Of a stretch of DNA of 64,000 bases, positions 18,027-27,100 are shown in pieces (the stretch's first letter is position 1; every line of letters starts with the position of its first letter). A program made the position numbers and the translations under genes. The DNA comes from Nocardia wallacei (lineage in GTDB: Bacteria; Actinomycetota; Actinomycetes; Mycobacteriales; Mycobacteriaceae). Where the stretch lies: contig NZ_AP023396.1 in the NCBI RefSeq assembly GCF_014466955.1, positions 1,364,001 to 1,428,000 on the forward strand. Direction: 5' to 3'. A model generated the notes under the pieces. It worked only from the letters and a program-made list of their open reading frames with translations. It was not told the origin of the DNA and ran no database searches.

Positions 18027-19036
18027 TCGGCCGGAACACGTTCGGCCGCCCGCGGTGGCGGAGGCGGAGTGCCGTCGCCGAACGGGCGGCCCCCCAGCTC
18101 CTCCCGGCCGTGCGGGGTGAGCCAGTTCGACAGATCCGGGCCCTTCGGGACGATCCGGGTCGGATTGATGTCGGCGTGCACGATGTAATAGTGCTGCTTG
18201 ATCTGGGTGAAGTCGACGGTGTCACCGAACCCGGGGGTCTGGAACAGGTCGCGGGCGTACGCCCACAGCACCGGTAGCTCGGTCAATTTGTTGCGGTTGC
18301 ACTTGAAGTGCCCGTGATAGACGGCATCGAAGCGCACCAGCGTCGTGAACAGCCGCACGTCGGCCTCGGTGATGGTGTCGCTCACCAGGTAGCGCTGGGT
18401 CGCCAGGCGCTCGGACAGCCAGTCCAGCGCGGTGAAAAGCCGGTCGTAGGCGGCGTCGTAGGCGTCCTGCGCCCCGGCGAAACCGCAGCGGTAGACGCCG
18501 TTGTTGACCTCGGTGTACACCCGCCGGTTGACGGTGTCGATCTCCTCGCGCAGCGCCTCGGGGTACAGCTGCGGCGCGCCCGGCCGGTGGTACCGCGTCC
18601 ACTCGGTGGAGAAGTCGAGCGTCAGCTGCGCGTAGTCGTTGGTGACGACCTGGCCGGTCGGGACGTCGACCAGTGCCGGGACGGTGATCCCGCGCGGGTA
18701 GTCGGGCACCCGCGCGAAGTACGCGTCCTGCAGGAAATGGATGCCCAGCACCGGATCCACGCCGCCCGGATCGAGGTCGAAGGTCCAGCTGCGCTTGTCG
18801 TGCGTCGGTCCGCACAATCCCAGGGAGAGCACGTCTTCCAGCCCGAGTAACCGGCGCACGATGATCGTCCGGTTGGCCCACGGGCAGGCCCGCGCGGCGA
18901 TCAGACGGTACCGGCCGGGCTCGACCGGGTACCCGTCGCGGCCGTCGGCGGTGACGCGGGTGGTGATGTAGTTCGTGTCCCGCTTGAACTCGCCGGGCTC
19001 GATGTAGGTGGCATTCTCCGAGGGCGTGGCACTCAC
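18011..19036 (-). CDS. Glutathionyl-hydroquinone reductase-like (Xi-class GST) protein
   Basis: 341 residues from GTG 19036 (SATPSENATYIE follows). It has the Xi-class layout: thioredoxin-like domain with the active-site motif ACPWANRT (catalytic Cys), the long loop with WTFDLDPGGVDPVLG, then VPALVDVPTGQVVTND (cis-Pro region) and an all-helical C-terminal domain with ITEADVRLFTTLVRFD. Homologues reduce glutathionyl- or thiol-conjugated hydroquinones. Actinobacteria of this type use mycothiol, so the thiol partner is probably mycothiol; this is inference. It reads leftward, convergent with the VOC gene (16-bp overlap) and divergent from the crotonase at 19131. Confidence 0.88.
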   Translation of the reverse strand: MSATPSENATYIEPGEFKRDTNYITTRVTADGRDGYPVEPGRYRLIAARACPWANRTIIVRRLLGLEDVLSLGLCGPTHDKRSWTFDLDPGGVDPVLGIHFLQDAYFARVPDYPRGITVPALVDVPTGQVVTNDYAQLTLDFSTEWTRYHRPGAPQLYPEALREEIDTVNRRVYTEVNNGVYRCGFAGAQDAYDAAYDRLFTALDWLSERLATQRYLVSDTITEADVRLFTTLVRFDAVYHGHFKCNRNKLTELPVLWAYARDLFQTPGFGDTVDFTQIKQHYYIVHADINPTRIVPKGPDLSNWLTPHGREELGGRPFGDGTPPPPPRAAERVPADHTPA

Positions 19037-19130
19037 CCGACCAGTCTCGCAGATTGATCTCGGGCCCGGCGTCGCCGCGCGGCGCCCACGGCTGTTCCAC
19101 TCGGCGGCACGGCCCGGATAGATTCGGCCG

Positions 19131-19925
19131 ATGAGCGATTCGAAACCCACCCGCCTGGACCTCGTCGAGACCGACAAGGGCGCGCAGCTGGCCGTACTGA
19201 CCATCGACAGCCCGCCGCTGAACCTCTTCGACCGGGCGATGCTGGATTCGCTGGCCGCCGACCTCGCCGAGCTGAGTGCCCGGCCGCCGCGCGCGGTGCT
19301 GCTGCGCGCGGAGGGCAAGGTGGTCTCGGGCGGAGTGGACGTCAAGGTCTTCGACGGGCTCTCGGTGGAGGCGGGCGCCGAGCTGTGGCGGTCGCTGTTC
19401 GAGCGGATCATCCATCCGCTGGAGGCGCTGCCGTGCCCGGTCGTGTTCGCCGCGCACGGACTGACCCTGACCGCCGCCTTCGAGATCGCCCTGGCGTGCG
19501 ACATCATCCTGGCCGGGTCGAAGGCCAAGTTCGGTCTGGTGGAAACCGTGGTCGGACTGACGCCCTCGATGGGCGGCCCGCAGCGGCTGGCCGAGCGGGC
19601 CGGTTCGGGCCGCGCGCGGGAACTGGTCATGACCGGCGACCTGTACGGCGCGGGCGAACTGGCCGAGTGGGGCGTGGTCAACGCCGTGCACGAGGACGTC
19701 GACACCGCGGCCCGCGCCCTGGCGGCCCGGCTCGCCGACGGCCCCACCCGCGCGCACGCGGCGACCAAGCGGATCGTGGCGGCGTGGCGTTCCGGCGGTG
19801 TGGCGCACGCGGATTCGGTGACGCCGGAGGTGTCGGGCGACTTGTTCGCCACCGCGGATCTGCGTGGCGCGGTACGCAGCTTCCTGGAGGTCGGGCCGGG
19901 CAAGGCGACCTACACCGGACAGTGA
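19131..19925 (+). CDS. Enoyl-CoA hydratase/isomerase (crotonase) family protein
   Basis: 264 residues, the normal crotonase length. The two catalytic glutamates of hydratases appear conserved: Glu in AAFEIALACDI and Glu in FGLVETVVGLTPSMGG. The oxyanion-hole glycine region, usually ALGGG before the first Glu, reads LTLTAA here, so the second oxyanion position is Ala. The SGGVDVKVFDG segment corresponds to the first oxyanion loop. The active chemistry may therefore differ from simple hydration. It is followed 102 bp downstream by an acyl-CoA-synthetase-like gene on the same strand, separated by a possible promoter, so the two may serve the same acyl-CoA pathway but are not clearly an operon. 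Confidence 0.85.
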   Translation: MSDSKPTRLDLVETDKGAQLAVLTIDSPPLNLFDRAMLDSLAADLAELSARPPRAVLLRAEGKVVSGGVDVKVFDGLSVEAGAELWRSLFERIIHPLEALPCPVVFAAHGLTLTAAFEIALACDIILAGSKAKFGLVETVVGLTPSMGGPQRLAERAGSGRARELVMTGDLYGAGELAEWGVVNAVHEDVDTAARALAARLADGPTRAHAATKRIVAAWRSGGVAHADSVTPEVSGDLFATADLRGAVRSFLEVGPGKATYTGQ

Positions 19926-19970
19926 TCCGGGAACCGACTGGGACACGTTTGCCGACTATCCGCCCGAGTT

Positions 19971-19986
19971 TGTGATCTGAGTCATA
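19971..19986 (+). promoter_or_regulatory. CRP/GlxR-like site and possible -10 element
   Basis: TGTGATCTGAGTCATA matches the CRP-type TGTGA-N6-TCACA palindrome at eight of ten defined positions (second half TCATA). A TATAGT hexamer at 19985-19990 overlaps its end and could be a -10 box for the AMP-binding gene that starts at 20028. No convincing -35 was found. Confidence 0.35.
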
Positions 19987-20027
19987 TAGTCACAGATGCC
20001 AGCCGGATCGAGGCGTCGGAGGGACCC

Positions 20028-21263
20028 ATGGCGCAGTTGTTGGTCGAATACCCGCAGTCGCGAAACACGGGGTTCGACAACCCCCTTGCGCGCGGCGCCG
20101 ACGGCGTGCTGCGCTACGGAAACCTGAACCCCGCGCTCACCGAGCTGCTGGATGTGCAGGTGCACGCCTTCTCCGGGCGGGAGGCGGTCGTCGAGATCGG
20201 CGGCCCGCGGCTGACCTATCGGCAGCTGTGGCACTCCGCGTCACGGATCGCGGGGGGTTTGCAGGAGCACGGAATCGGCTACGGCGACCGGGTAGCGGTG
20301 CGGATGCCGGTGGGGGCGCGCTGGGTTCAGGCATTCCTCGGCGCGCTGCTGTCCGGGGCGGTGCCGGTGCTGGTGCACGACGGCCTGTCCGAGGACGCCG
20401 CCGCCCGCGTCCTGTCCGACAGCCGAGCGGATTTCGTGCTGGGCGGCGGCACGGGCGCGGAACTGCCCGACGGCGCGGCGTTCATCGACGACGGCGCCTC
20501 GCTGAGCGAGCTGGCGCTGCTGTGCTACACCAGCGGCGCGGTCGCGCACGAGGATCCGGCCCTGCCCCGCGGGGTGGAGCTGACCAACGAGAACCTGCTG
20601 TCGGCGGTCCGGTCGATGGTGGGCGCGCTGGATCTGCCCACCGACGGCCTGCGCAATCTGGTGCTGCTGCCGCTCGCACACGCCAGCGGCTGCGTCGATC
20701 AGCTGCTGCCGACGTTCGCCGTCGGCGGCACGGTGGTGCTCGTCCCGGACCCGGCGCTGGTCGCGGAAACCATTGTGGCCGAACGCATCGACACGGTGGC
20801 GGCGACGCCGCGCATCTTCGCCGGGCTGCTGCCCGAGCTGGCCGGATTGCGGGCCGAGGGGGTGCGGCAGGTGTGCAATGCCGGGCATCGCACCGAACTG
20901 GCGGCGACCGATCCAGGCACCTCGGAGGTGGTGGCCGCCGCGCTGCGCGAGGTCTTCCCGCTCGCCCGGCAGTGGTCGGTGTGGGGCGCGACCGAAACCA
21001 GCGGCATCGGCTTGGCTTTCGCCGACGAGGGCGCGGCGCTCCCGGCCGACCTGCTCGGATTCGCCTTCGGCGGTACGGAATTGGCGCTGTGGGGGCCGCA
21101 TGCGGCGGCCGGTCACGGCGAATTGCTCTGTCGTGGCCCGAATGTCACCCCTCGCTACTGGGACGACCCGGAGACCACCGAATCCCGTTTCACCGGTTCG
21201 TGGTTCCACACCGGCAACGAAGTGGATATCGACGAGCGCGGTCTGGTGCACCGCGCGGGATAG
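20028..21263 (+). CDS. AMP-dependent acyl-CoA synthetase-like protein lacking the C-terminal domain
   Basis: 411 residues. It covers only the large N-terminal domain of the ANL superfamily: SGREAVVEIGGPRLTYRQLW at the start, the adenylate-binding WSVWGATETSG region (YGxTE equivalent), and GSWFHTGNEVDIDERG (the TGD motif, with Asn in place of Asp). The protein ends at GLVHRAG, just where the hinge and the 100-residue mobile C-terminal domain with the catalytic Lys should begin. The phosphate loop is also changed: YTSGAVAHEDPALPRGVELT instead of YTSGTTGxPKGV. The convergent phosphatase gene ends 5 bp later, so no coding space is missing. It may bind an acyl-adenylate without completing thioesterification, or need a partner protein. 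Confidence 0.82.
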   Translation: MAQLLVEYPQSRNTGFDNPLARGADGVLRYGNLNPALTELLDVQVHAFSGREAVVEIGGPRLTYRQLWHSASRIAGGLQEHGIGYGDRVAVRMPVGARWVQAFLGALLSGAVPVLVHDGLSEDAAARVLSDSRADFVLGGGTGAELPDGAAFIDDGASLSELALLCYTSGAVAHEDPALPRGVELTNENLLSAVRSMVGALDLPTDGLRNLVLLPLAHASGCVDQLLPTFAVGGTVVLVPDPALVAETIVAERIDTVAATPRIFAGLLPELAGLRAEGVRQVCNAGHRTELAATDPGTSEVVAAALREVFPLARQWSVWGATETSGIGLAFADEGAALPADLLGFAFGGTELALWGPHAAAGHGELLCRGPNVTPRYWDDPETTESRFTGSWFHTGNEVDIDERGLVHRAG

Positions 21264-21267
21264 CCGC

Positions 21268-22011
21268 CTATTCGAGCAGGCGGTCGCGCAGGCGGTTGCG
21301 GAGGTCGGCGGTGAACCCGATCGCGGTCAGATAGCCCTCGAGGTCGCCGTACAGCCGGTGCATCGAATCCGTGCCCTCCGCGAGGTATTCGGGGGAGACG
21401 CCGAGCACGTCGAGCGGAAGTGTCACGCGCCCACCCGAATTCAGTTCGACATCGGCGCGCAGCGCGTCCACGGCGTCGTTGCTCAGCAGGTAGTCGTCGA
21501 GCAGATCGGTCTCGGCGACGCCGACCGCGCGCAACAGCGTCGCGATGGCCCAGCCGGTGCGGTCCTTGCCCGCCGCGCAGTGCACCAGCACCGCGCCGTC
21601 GTCGCGGACCAGTGAGCGCGCGATCGAGACGATGGCCACCCCCGCCTCCGGCATCGCCGGGAAGGACCGGTAGACCTGCAGCATCTCCTGCCAGGGCTCG
21701 TCGTGCACCACCTCGTGCGGCGGCTGCTCGCCGATGCGGGAATCGAACGGCGTGTGCTCGAGGCGCACTCCAGCGGGCAGCAGGTCGGCGCCCAGGTGGC
21801 CGATCTCCTCGGGCCCGCGCAGGTCGTGGACGGTGGACACGCCGAGTTCGAGCAGCGTGGCGTGCCCGTCGGCGTCGACCCGGCTCAGCTGCGCCGACCG
21901 CAGCAGCGCGCCGGAGCGGACGCGTGCGCCGCTGTCGGTGCGAAGCCCGCCGACGTCGCGGTAGTTGAAGGTGCCGGAGACGAGGAAATGATCGGGGCGC
22001 GCGATGGTCAC
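21268..22011 (-). CDS. Tyrosine-protein phosphatase (MptpB/PtpB-like, Y_phosphatase3)
   Basis: 247 residues from GTG 22011. The P-loop HCAAGKDRTG gives catalytic Cys145 and Arg151; the K-D pair inside the loop is typical of the lipid/tyrosine phosphatases related to mycobacterial PtpB. The N-terminal FNYRDVGGLRT and STVHDLRGPEEI segments are the family hallmarks. A general-acid Asp may lie in the LVHDEPW/DSRIGE region before the loop. No signal peptide is visible. Convergent with the AMP-binding gene (4-bp gap). Substrates could be phosphotyrosine proteins or phosphoinositides; a role in signalling or host interaction is inference. Confidence 0.9.
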   Translation of the reverse strand: MTIARPDHFLVSGTFNYRDVGGLRTDSGARVRSGALLRSAQLSRVDADGHATLLELGVSTVHDLRGPEEIGHLGADLLPAGVRLEHTPFDSRIGEQPPHEVVHDEPWQEMLQVYRSFPAMPEAGVAIVSIARSLVRDDGAVLVHCAAGKDRTGWAIATLLRAVGVAETDLLDDYLLSNDAVDALRADVELNSGGRVTLPLDVLGVSPEYLAEGTDSMHRLYGDLEGYLTAIGFTADLRNRLRDRLLE

Positions 22012-22406
22012 ATGTCCAGGCTATCGGCGGACCGGTAGCGCGCGGGTGTCGTTCACCGATCGAAACGGCGAACCCGGTACCGGCGGACCGCACTGTGTGA
22101 TCTGCCACAGCCGAGCGGCACTGCGGGTCGCGAACGCGTAGAGTCTTGTCGGTTACGGGTAGTGATCCCGGCGGATATCGATATCCACTGGATCGCGCCG
22201 CGATCCCGGATGGGTAACAAAACATTCTTTCAGTCTGGAAACACCCAACGAACCTGGTCTTCGTCCCCGAAAACCCTCTACCATTGATGAATGTTGATAC
22301 GGGTCGACCGGGCTGGTATCCGGTGCGATCAATGCGGATCCGCAGCCCGTTGTGAGCGAGCCGCGCAGGCGAGGTGCGCGCGTTCTTTCGCCCGAGGGAG
22401 TCGTTG
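22012..22406. other. 395-bp intergenic region
   Basis: Divergent upstream region between the phosphatase (leftward) and the TTG-start gene at 22407. It is less GC-rich than the flanks between about 22200 and 22310 (AAAACATTCTTTCAG and CTCTACCATTGATGAATGTTG), which suggests promoter sequence. A CTGTG-N8-CACAG inverted repeat lies at 22093-22110. No ORF with plausible codon use was found. Confidence 0.5.
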
Positions 22407-22886
22407 TTGAACGCTAGTGGAGAAATTATCGAGGTGCGGCCACATCCGACCGTCGAGGAGGCGGTCGACAAGGCCGCCGACGCCATCGATTGCACCGGCA
22501 CGCGGGCATTGCGAGTCCTGCTGCATGCCGGGGTCAGCGTGCTGTGGCCGGCCATCAAGGCCGCGCCGCACAAGCAGATCCGCACCTACGAGTCGACCAT
22601 CGCGGCACTGCGCCGCCGCTGGGCCAACCGCAACGAGCCCGTGGCGGACCCCGCGGTCGCGGCACTGTTCCGGGATCTCGACGCCGAGGTCGGGGCCTTC
22701 CTGCGGCTGTGCGCCGAGCGGTCGAACACCGAATGGCTGGAGCCGGTCGAGGCGATCGCGGCTTACTCGGTGGCCGTGATGCAGGGCACGGTGCTGCGCT
22801 GGCTGGCCGACTGCGACGACGAGACGACGTTGGTCGTGCTGGACGACCTGGTCTCGAGCCTGTCCACCAAGGCCGTCGACCGCTGA
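22407..22886 (+). CDS. TetR C-terminal-domain-like protein without a DNA-binding domain
   Basis: 159 residues if started at TTG 22407, chosen because the strong SD sequence GAGGGAG (22394-22400) lies 6 nt upstream; a GTG at 22374 has no spaced SD. The protein is all-helical: VEEAVDKAADAI, RALRVLLHAGVSVLWPAI, a basic segment RTYESTIAALRRRWANR, and a C-terminal helix pair EPVEAIAAYSVAVMQGTVLRWLADCDDETTL that resembles the ligand-binding/dimerisation half of TetR regulators. No helix-turn-helix is present and none is encoded upstream. It may be a TetR remnant or a ligand-binding partner. It precedes the deaminase/aldolase gene by 80 bp, a gap that holds two palindromes. Confidence 0.6.
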   Translation: MNASGEIIEVRPHPTVEEAVDKAADAIDCTGTRALRVLLHAGVSVLWPAIKAAPHKQIRTYESTIAALRRRWANRNEPVADPAVAALFRDLDAEVGAFLRLCAERSNTEWLEPVEAIAAYSVAVMQGTVLRWLADCDDETTLVVLDDLVSSLSTKAVDR

Positions 22887-22912
22887 TCGGCGCCCGCCGG
22901 AACGTCGTGACA

Positions 22913-22949
22913 TCCAACAAGTTGGACAGTTGACCAGTAACGCGGTTAC
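22913..22949. promoter_or_regulatory. Two palindromes upstream of the deaminase/aldolase gene
   Basis: TCCAAC-AA-GTTGGA (22913-22926) and GTAAC-GCG-GTTAC (22937-22949) are both perfect inverted repeats, 10 bp apart, ending 17 bp before the GTG start at 22967. Their size and position fit dimeric repressor operators (TetR/GntR type). Which protein binds is not known; the adjacent TetR-C-like protein has no DNA-binding domain. Confidence 0.45.
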
Positions 22950-22966
22950 GTGATTGAGTGTGAGGG

Positions 22967-24145
22967 GTGACAGCCTCGTCGCCGATCCCCGGCCTGCAGT
23001 CCGCCACCGCGGACCTGGACCCGCCGCTGGCCGCCCTCGATCTGGCCACCCTGCGCGCCAATGCCGCGGACCTCGCCCGCCGCGCTCGCGGCGTACCCAT
23101 CCGGGTGGCGAGCAAGTCGGTGCGCTGCCGCGCGGTGCTGGAAGAGGTGCTGGGCCCGGAGCTGACCGCGGCCGGTGGATTCGTGGGCATCATGGCCTAC
23201 TCGCTGCGCGAGGCCGTCTGGCTGGCGCGCCGGGGCGCTCGCGACATCCTGCTCGGCTATCCGAGCGTGGACCGTGCCGCATTGGCCGAACTGGGCGACG
23301 ACGAGACGCTGCGCGAGGCGATCACGCTGATGGTCGACGATCCGGCCCAGCTCGAGCTGATCGCGGCGGCCGTGGGCAGTGCGCGGGTGTCGCCGCGGGT
23401 GTGCCTCGACGTGGACGCGTCGCTGCGCATCGGCCCGGTGCATCTGGGTGTGCGCCGCTCGCCGATCCGCACGCCCGAGCAGGCTGCGCAGCTGGCCCGC
23501 AGCGCGACCGAGCGCGGCTTCCGCGTGGTCGGCGTGATGACCTACGAGGCGCAGATCGCGGGACTGCCCGACACCAACCCGGCCGTGCGGCTGGTGAAGC
23601 GCGCCTCGGCCGCCGAGATCGGCAAGCGCCGCCGGCGGGTGCTCGACGCGGTGCGGTCGGTGGTGGGCGAGCTGGAGATCGTCAACAGCGGCGGCAGCGG
23701 GTCGATCGAGGTGAGTGTCGCCGATTCCGAGATCACGGAGGTGACCGCGGGCTCCGGGCTGTACGTTCCGACGCTGTTCGACGGCTACCGTGCCTTCACG
23801 CCGCGCCCGGCGCTGTACTTCGCGCTGCCGGTGCTGCGTCATCCGGCCCCGGGCCTCGCGACCGTCTTCGCCGGTGGCTACATCGCCTCCGGCCCGGCGG
23901 GGAGATCGCGGGTGCCGAAACCGGTGTGGCCCAGCGGATTGCGGCTCGTCGGGACCGAAGGCGCCGGTGAGGTGCAGACGCCGCTGACCGGCGCGCGGGG
24001 GTTGGCGATCGGGGACCGGGTCTGGTTCCGGCACGCCAAGGCGGGCGAGTTGTGCGAGCGTTTCGACAGCATCCAGATCGTCGACAGCGACGGCGCCCGG
24101 ACCACCGTACCGACCTATCGCGGCGAGGGCAGGAACTTCGGATAA
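22967..24145 (+). CDS. PLP-dependent D-amino-acid deaminase/aldolase (alanine racemase fold, DSD1-like)
   Basis: 392 residues. An alanine-racemase-type TIM barrel with the PLP lysine at Lys50 in VASKSVRC, followed by a C-terminal beta domain carrying HAKAGELC (His356, Cys363), the metal-site region of D-serine dehydratase/D-threonine aldolase relatives. VNSGGSGS and SGLYVPTLFD form the phosphate- and cofactor-binding loops. The reaction is likely dehydration or retro-aldol cleavage of a D-3-hydroxy amino acid, requiring PLP and a divalent metal. GTG start at 22967 follows GAGGG closely. Convergent with the large helicase-like gene (27-bp gap). The exact substrate is not determinable. Confidence 0.85.
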   Translation: MTASSPIPGLQSATADLDPPLAALDLATLRANAADLARRARGVPIRVASKSVRCRAVLEEVLGPELTAAGGFVGIMAYSLREAVWLARRGARDILLGYPSVDRAALAELGDDETLREAITLMVDDPAQLELIAAAVGSARVSPRVCLDVDASLRIGPVHLGVRRSPIRTPEQAAQLARSATERGFRVVGVMTYEAQIAGLPDTNPAVRLVKRASAAEIGKRRRRVLDAVRSVVGELEIVNSGGSGSIEVSVADSEITEVTAGSGLYVPTLFDGYRAFTPRPALYFALPVLRHPAPGLATVFAGGYIASGPAGRSRVPKPVWPSGLRLVGTEGAGEVQTPLTGARGLAIGDRVWFRHAKAGELCERFDSIQIVDSDGARTTVPTYRGEGRNFG

Positions 24146-24172
24146 CGCGGCGACGCGGGCATTCCGGCGCGG

Positions 24173-27100
24173 CTAGGGCGACACCAGCTCCAGGAAGGCC
24201 GCGAGGTCGGTGAGCTGTTCCCGGGTCTCGGGAAGGTATTCGGTCAGCAACGGCGAGTGCACGACGAGCGCGCTCCACAGCGCCCGCGACACCACCGTGG
24301 TGAGCCAGTGCCGCGACAGCAGGGTCTCGATCCCGTGCGGGGCCTCGGCGGGGGAGGAACTGGTCATCGACACCAGCACCACCGCCGCCTCCCGGCCCGC
24401 GAACCGTTCCGCGGTGCCGACCAGCACATCCTCGATTCGGGCGCGCGAGAGCAGGGTTCGGATGCGTGCGGCCTGCGCGTGGTACGGCGTGACGACCAGG
24501 ATGTCGTGCGGATGCAGCCGTCGTGTCACCGCGCCCTGCCGCCACGGCAGCCCGAGCAGACCGCGCACCCGCCGCACGATCTCGCGCGCCTCCTCCGCGG
24601 ATTCGGTGCCGTTGCCGTGATGTTCGACCGGGATCGACCGCACACCCGGCGGCACACCGTCCAGATCCCGTGCCAGCGTGACGGTTTCGGTGGAACGCAG
24701 GCGGCCGCCGTAGCGCAGCCGGGACACCGGCTCGCACAGTCGCGGATGCATCCGCCAGGTGCGGTCCAGGAAGTAGCCGAATTCCGGTGGCAGCGTGGGG
24801 CCCTCGCCGACCAGCCGGCCCAGCGCCGACTCGTGCACCGGTTCGGGGTGGGCGCCGTGCGTCGGCAGCGGCGCGGGATCGCCGAGCAGCAGCAGATTTC
24901 GGGCCGACGCGGCCGCAGCGACCGCGTCGGCCAGCGGGAGGTGACCCGCGTCGGCCACCACCAGCAGGTCGAGACCTCCGGGGGCGACTCGGTCGGCGTC
25001 GGCGAAATCGCTGGGCAGCCCGCCGATCACGCAGCCGTTGACGGCGTTGTCGAGGAAGCGCGGGTAGCGGTCCGGGGCGATGGACAGCCATTCCGGGGCC
25101 ACCGCGCGCGCGTCGGACTTGGCCACCAGCTCGGGGAGCACGCCGACCCGGACCAGCCCGTCGAGCACCTCCTCGACCGCCCAATGCGATTGCGCGACAA
25201 CGCCGACCCGCCATTTGTAACGGGTGACGAGGCGCTCGATCACCCGGGCCGCGGTATCGGTCTTGCCGGTGCCCGAGGGGCCCTGCACGGCCACGTAGGA
25301 GTCGTCGAGGTCGAGGACGGCGGCGGTGACGGCGGCGGCGTGGTCGCCGAACACCTCGGGCAGGGCGGCGGCGGTGCGCAGCCGCGGCGGCCGGCGCAGC
25401 AGCAGGTCGAACGCGGCCGTCGCGGGAATCTCCGGAAGCGTCATCAACAGGTGGTGGGCGGCGAATTCCAGTGCCGCCTCGATGTTCTCGTCGCGGCCGG
25501 GCAGACCGGGGACGATCGCGACCGGCAGGTCGTCGTACGGAGCGCAGCCCTCGGGCAGCAGTTCCTCGACGCGCACGGTGTCGTCGAAATTGTCGTCCAG
25601 TGCGCAACCGAGCACGGTGGCCGCGGCGGTGGCCCGCCGTCCCGGCACGGCGCGCATACCCGGCACAGGGTGGTCGTAGAGGGTGCGCACGGCCGTCCCG
25701 GGCGGTGGCGCGCTGCCGGTGCCCAGGCGGCCGGTGAGCTTCAGGTAGCGCCGCATGGGACCGTGACCGGTGCTGTGCCACTTGGTGTCGACCGAACCCC
25801 AGTCGGCGACGAGAACGCCCGGGGTGTCGGCCCATTCGGCGATCGGGCGATGCAACCGGTCGGTGTGCGCCCAGTGCAGCGGCTGCCGTTCGCGGCGGCG
25901 GTAGCCCAGTGCGGCGGCCATCAGCCCGGCGGCTTGCTGTGCGGGCGTGCGGCTTCCCGCCGGGTCGGGCGCGCCGTCGGACGCCGCCGTCTCGGCGCGG
26001 CCCGCTCCGGCCATGCCCTCGAACGCGAATTCGCGCAGCGCCGCCTCCACCGCTGCGGGCGCCTCGGCCGGTGTCTCGCGCGGGGCGGGTGCGGGGCGAA
26101 TGTCGTTCTCGGCGGCCATCTCCCGTAGGCGGTCGCGCAGCCGGGCGATGCGGGCACACTCCGATTCCGGGTCGCCGCAGGCGGATTCGCTGCCCAGCAG
26201 GCCGCCCAGATTCGCCAGATCGTAGGACCGCTCGCCGACGACCAGCGCCGACCGCACGATCGGATACAGGTCGACCAGCGCGCCGAGCAGATCGTCGGAT
26301 ATCTCCTCGTCGGCCCCGCAGCGCGCGCACAGCTCCGCCAGCAGCGGGCGGGCCGGTGAGCGGTAGTGGTAGATGCGCAGTTCGGGATGGCGCTGCTGGC
26401 GGTCGGCCAGGAATTCCAGCAGGGCGGCCGGATCGTCGTGCAGGCCGAAGGCGTGGAACAGGATCGCCGCGGCCTCCTCGCTCTCCTCGGGCGGACGCGC
26501 GGGCAGCACTCCGACGCCCACGACGGTGGCCGGAGTGCCCGCCAGCGAGAGGAAGACATCGCCCGGCGAGGGCACCGGCAGTGCGGCGAGCGCGGCCGCG
26601 TTCGTCAGGACGTGGACCGGGTTTCCGGTGCGCTCACTGCGCACCTGCGTCTCGGCCTGGCGGCGCAGCGCCGCGAACGTCTGGGTGGCGACCCTGGTCA
26701 CGGCGGCGTCGGACTGCACCAGCCGGTCCACCGTCGTGATACCGGCGTCGCGCAGCTGGGCCCGCACGGTCGGCCGCATCCCGGCCACCAGCAGCAGGTC
26801 GCGGCCGGTGACCAGCTCCGTGGTGCACGCGGTGCAGCGTCCGCACGCCAGGTACCGGCGGTCGCCCCACTGCACCGGCAGCAGTTCGTTCTGCTTGGCG
26901 TCGAGCACGGCCGCGAGGCGTCGCCGCCGCGCGGTGTACACCCGGGCCGCGTCGGCCAGCGGGTACTGCGCCACCGAGCCGTCCGGGTGCCGCACGCGCA
27001 GTGCGGGGTCGACCCGGAAGCCCATGTGGCCCAGCATTTCCGCGCACGCGGCCAGCTCGAGCAGGGTCGCGATCGGAGCCTCGGCGCGCGCGGAGCCGTG

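Noticed and set aside
22096..22109. TGTGATCTGCCACA as a second CRP/GlxR-like site resembling the one at 19971
   Set aside because: Half-site spacing does not fit TGTGA-N6-TCACA, and a shared 9-mer is not unusual in 64 kb.
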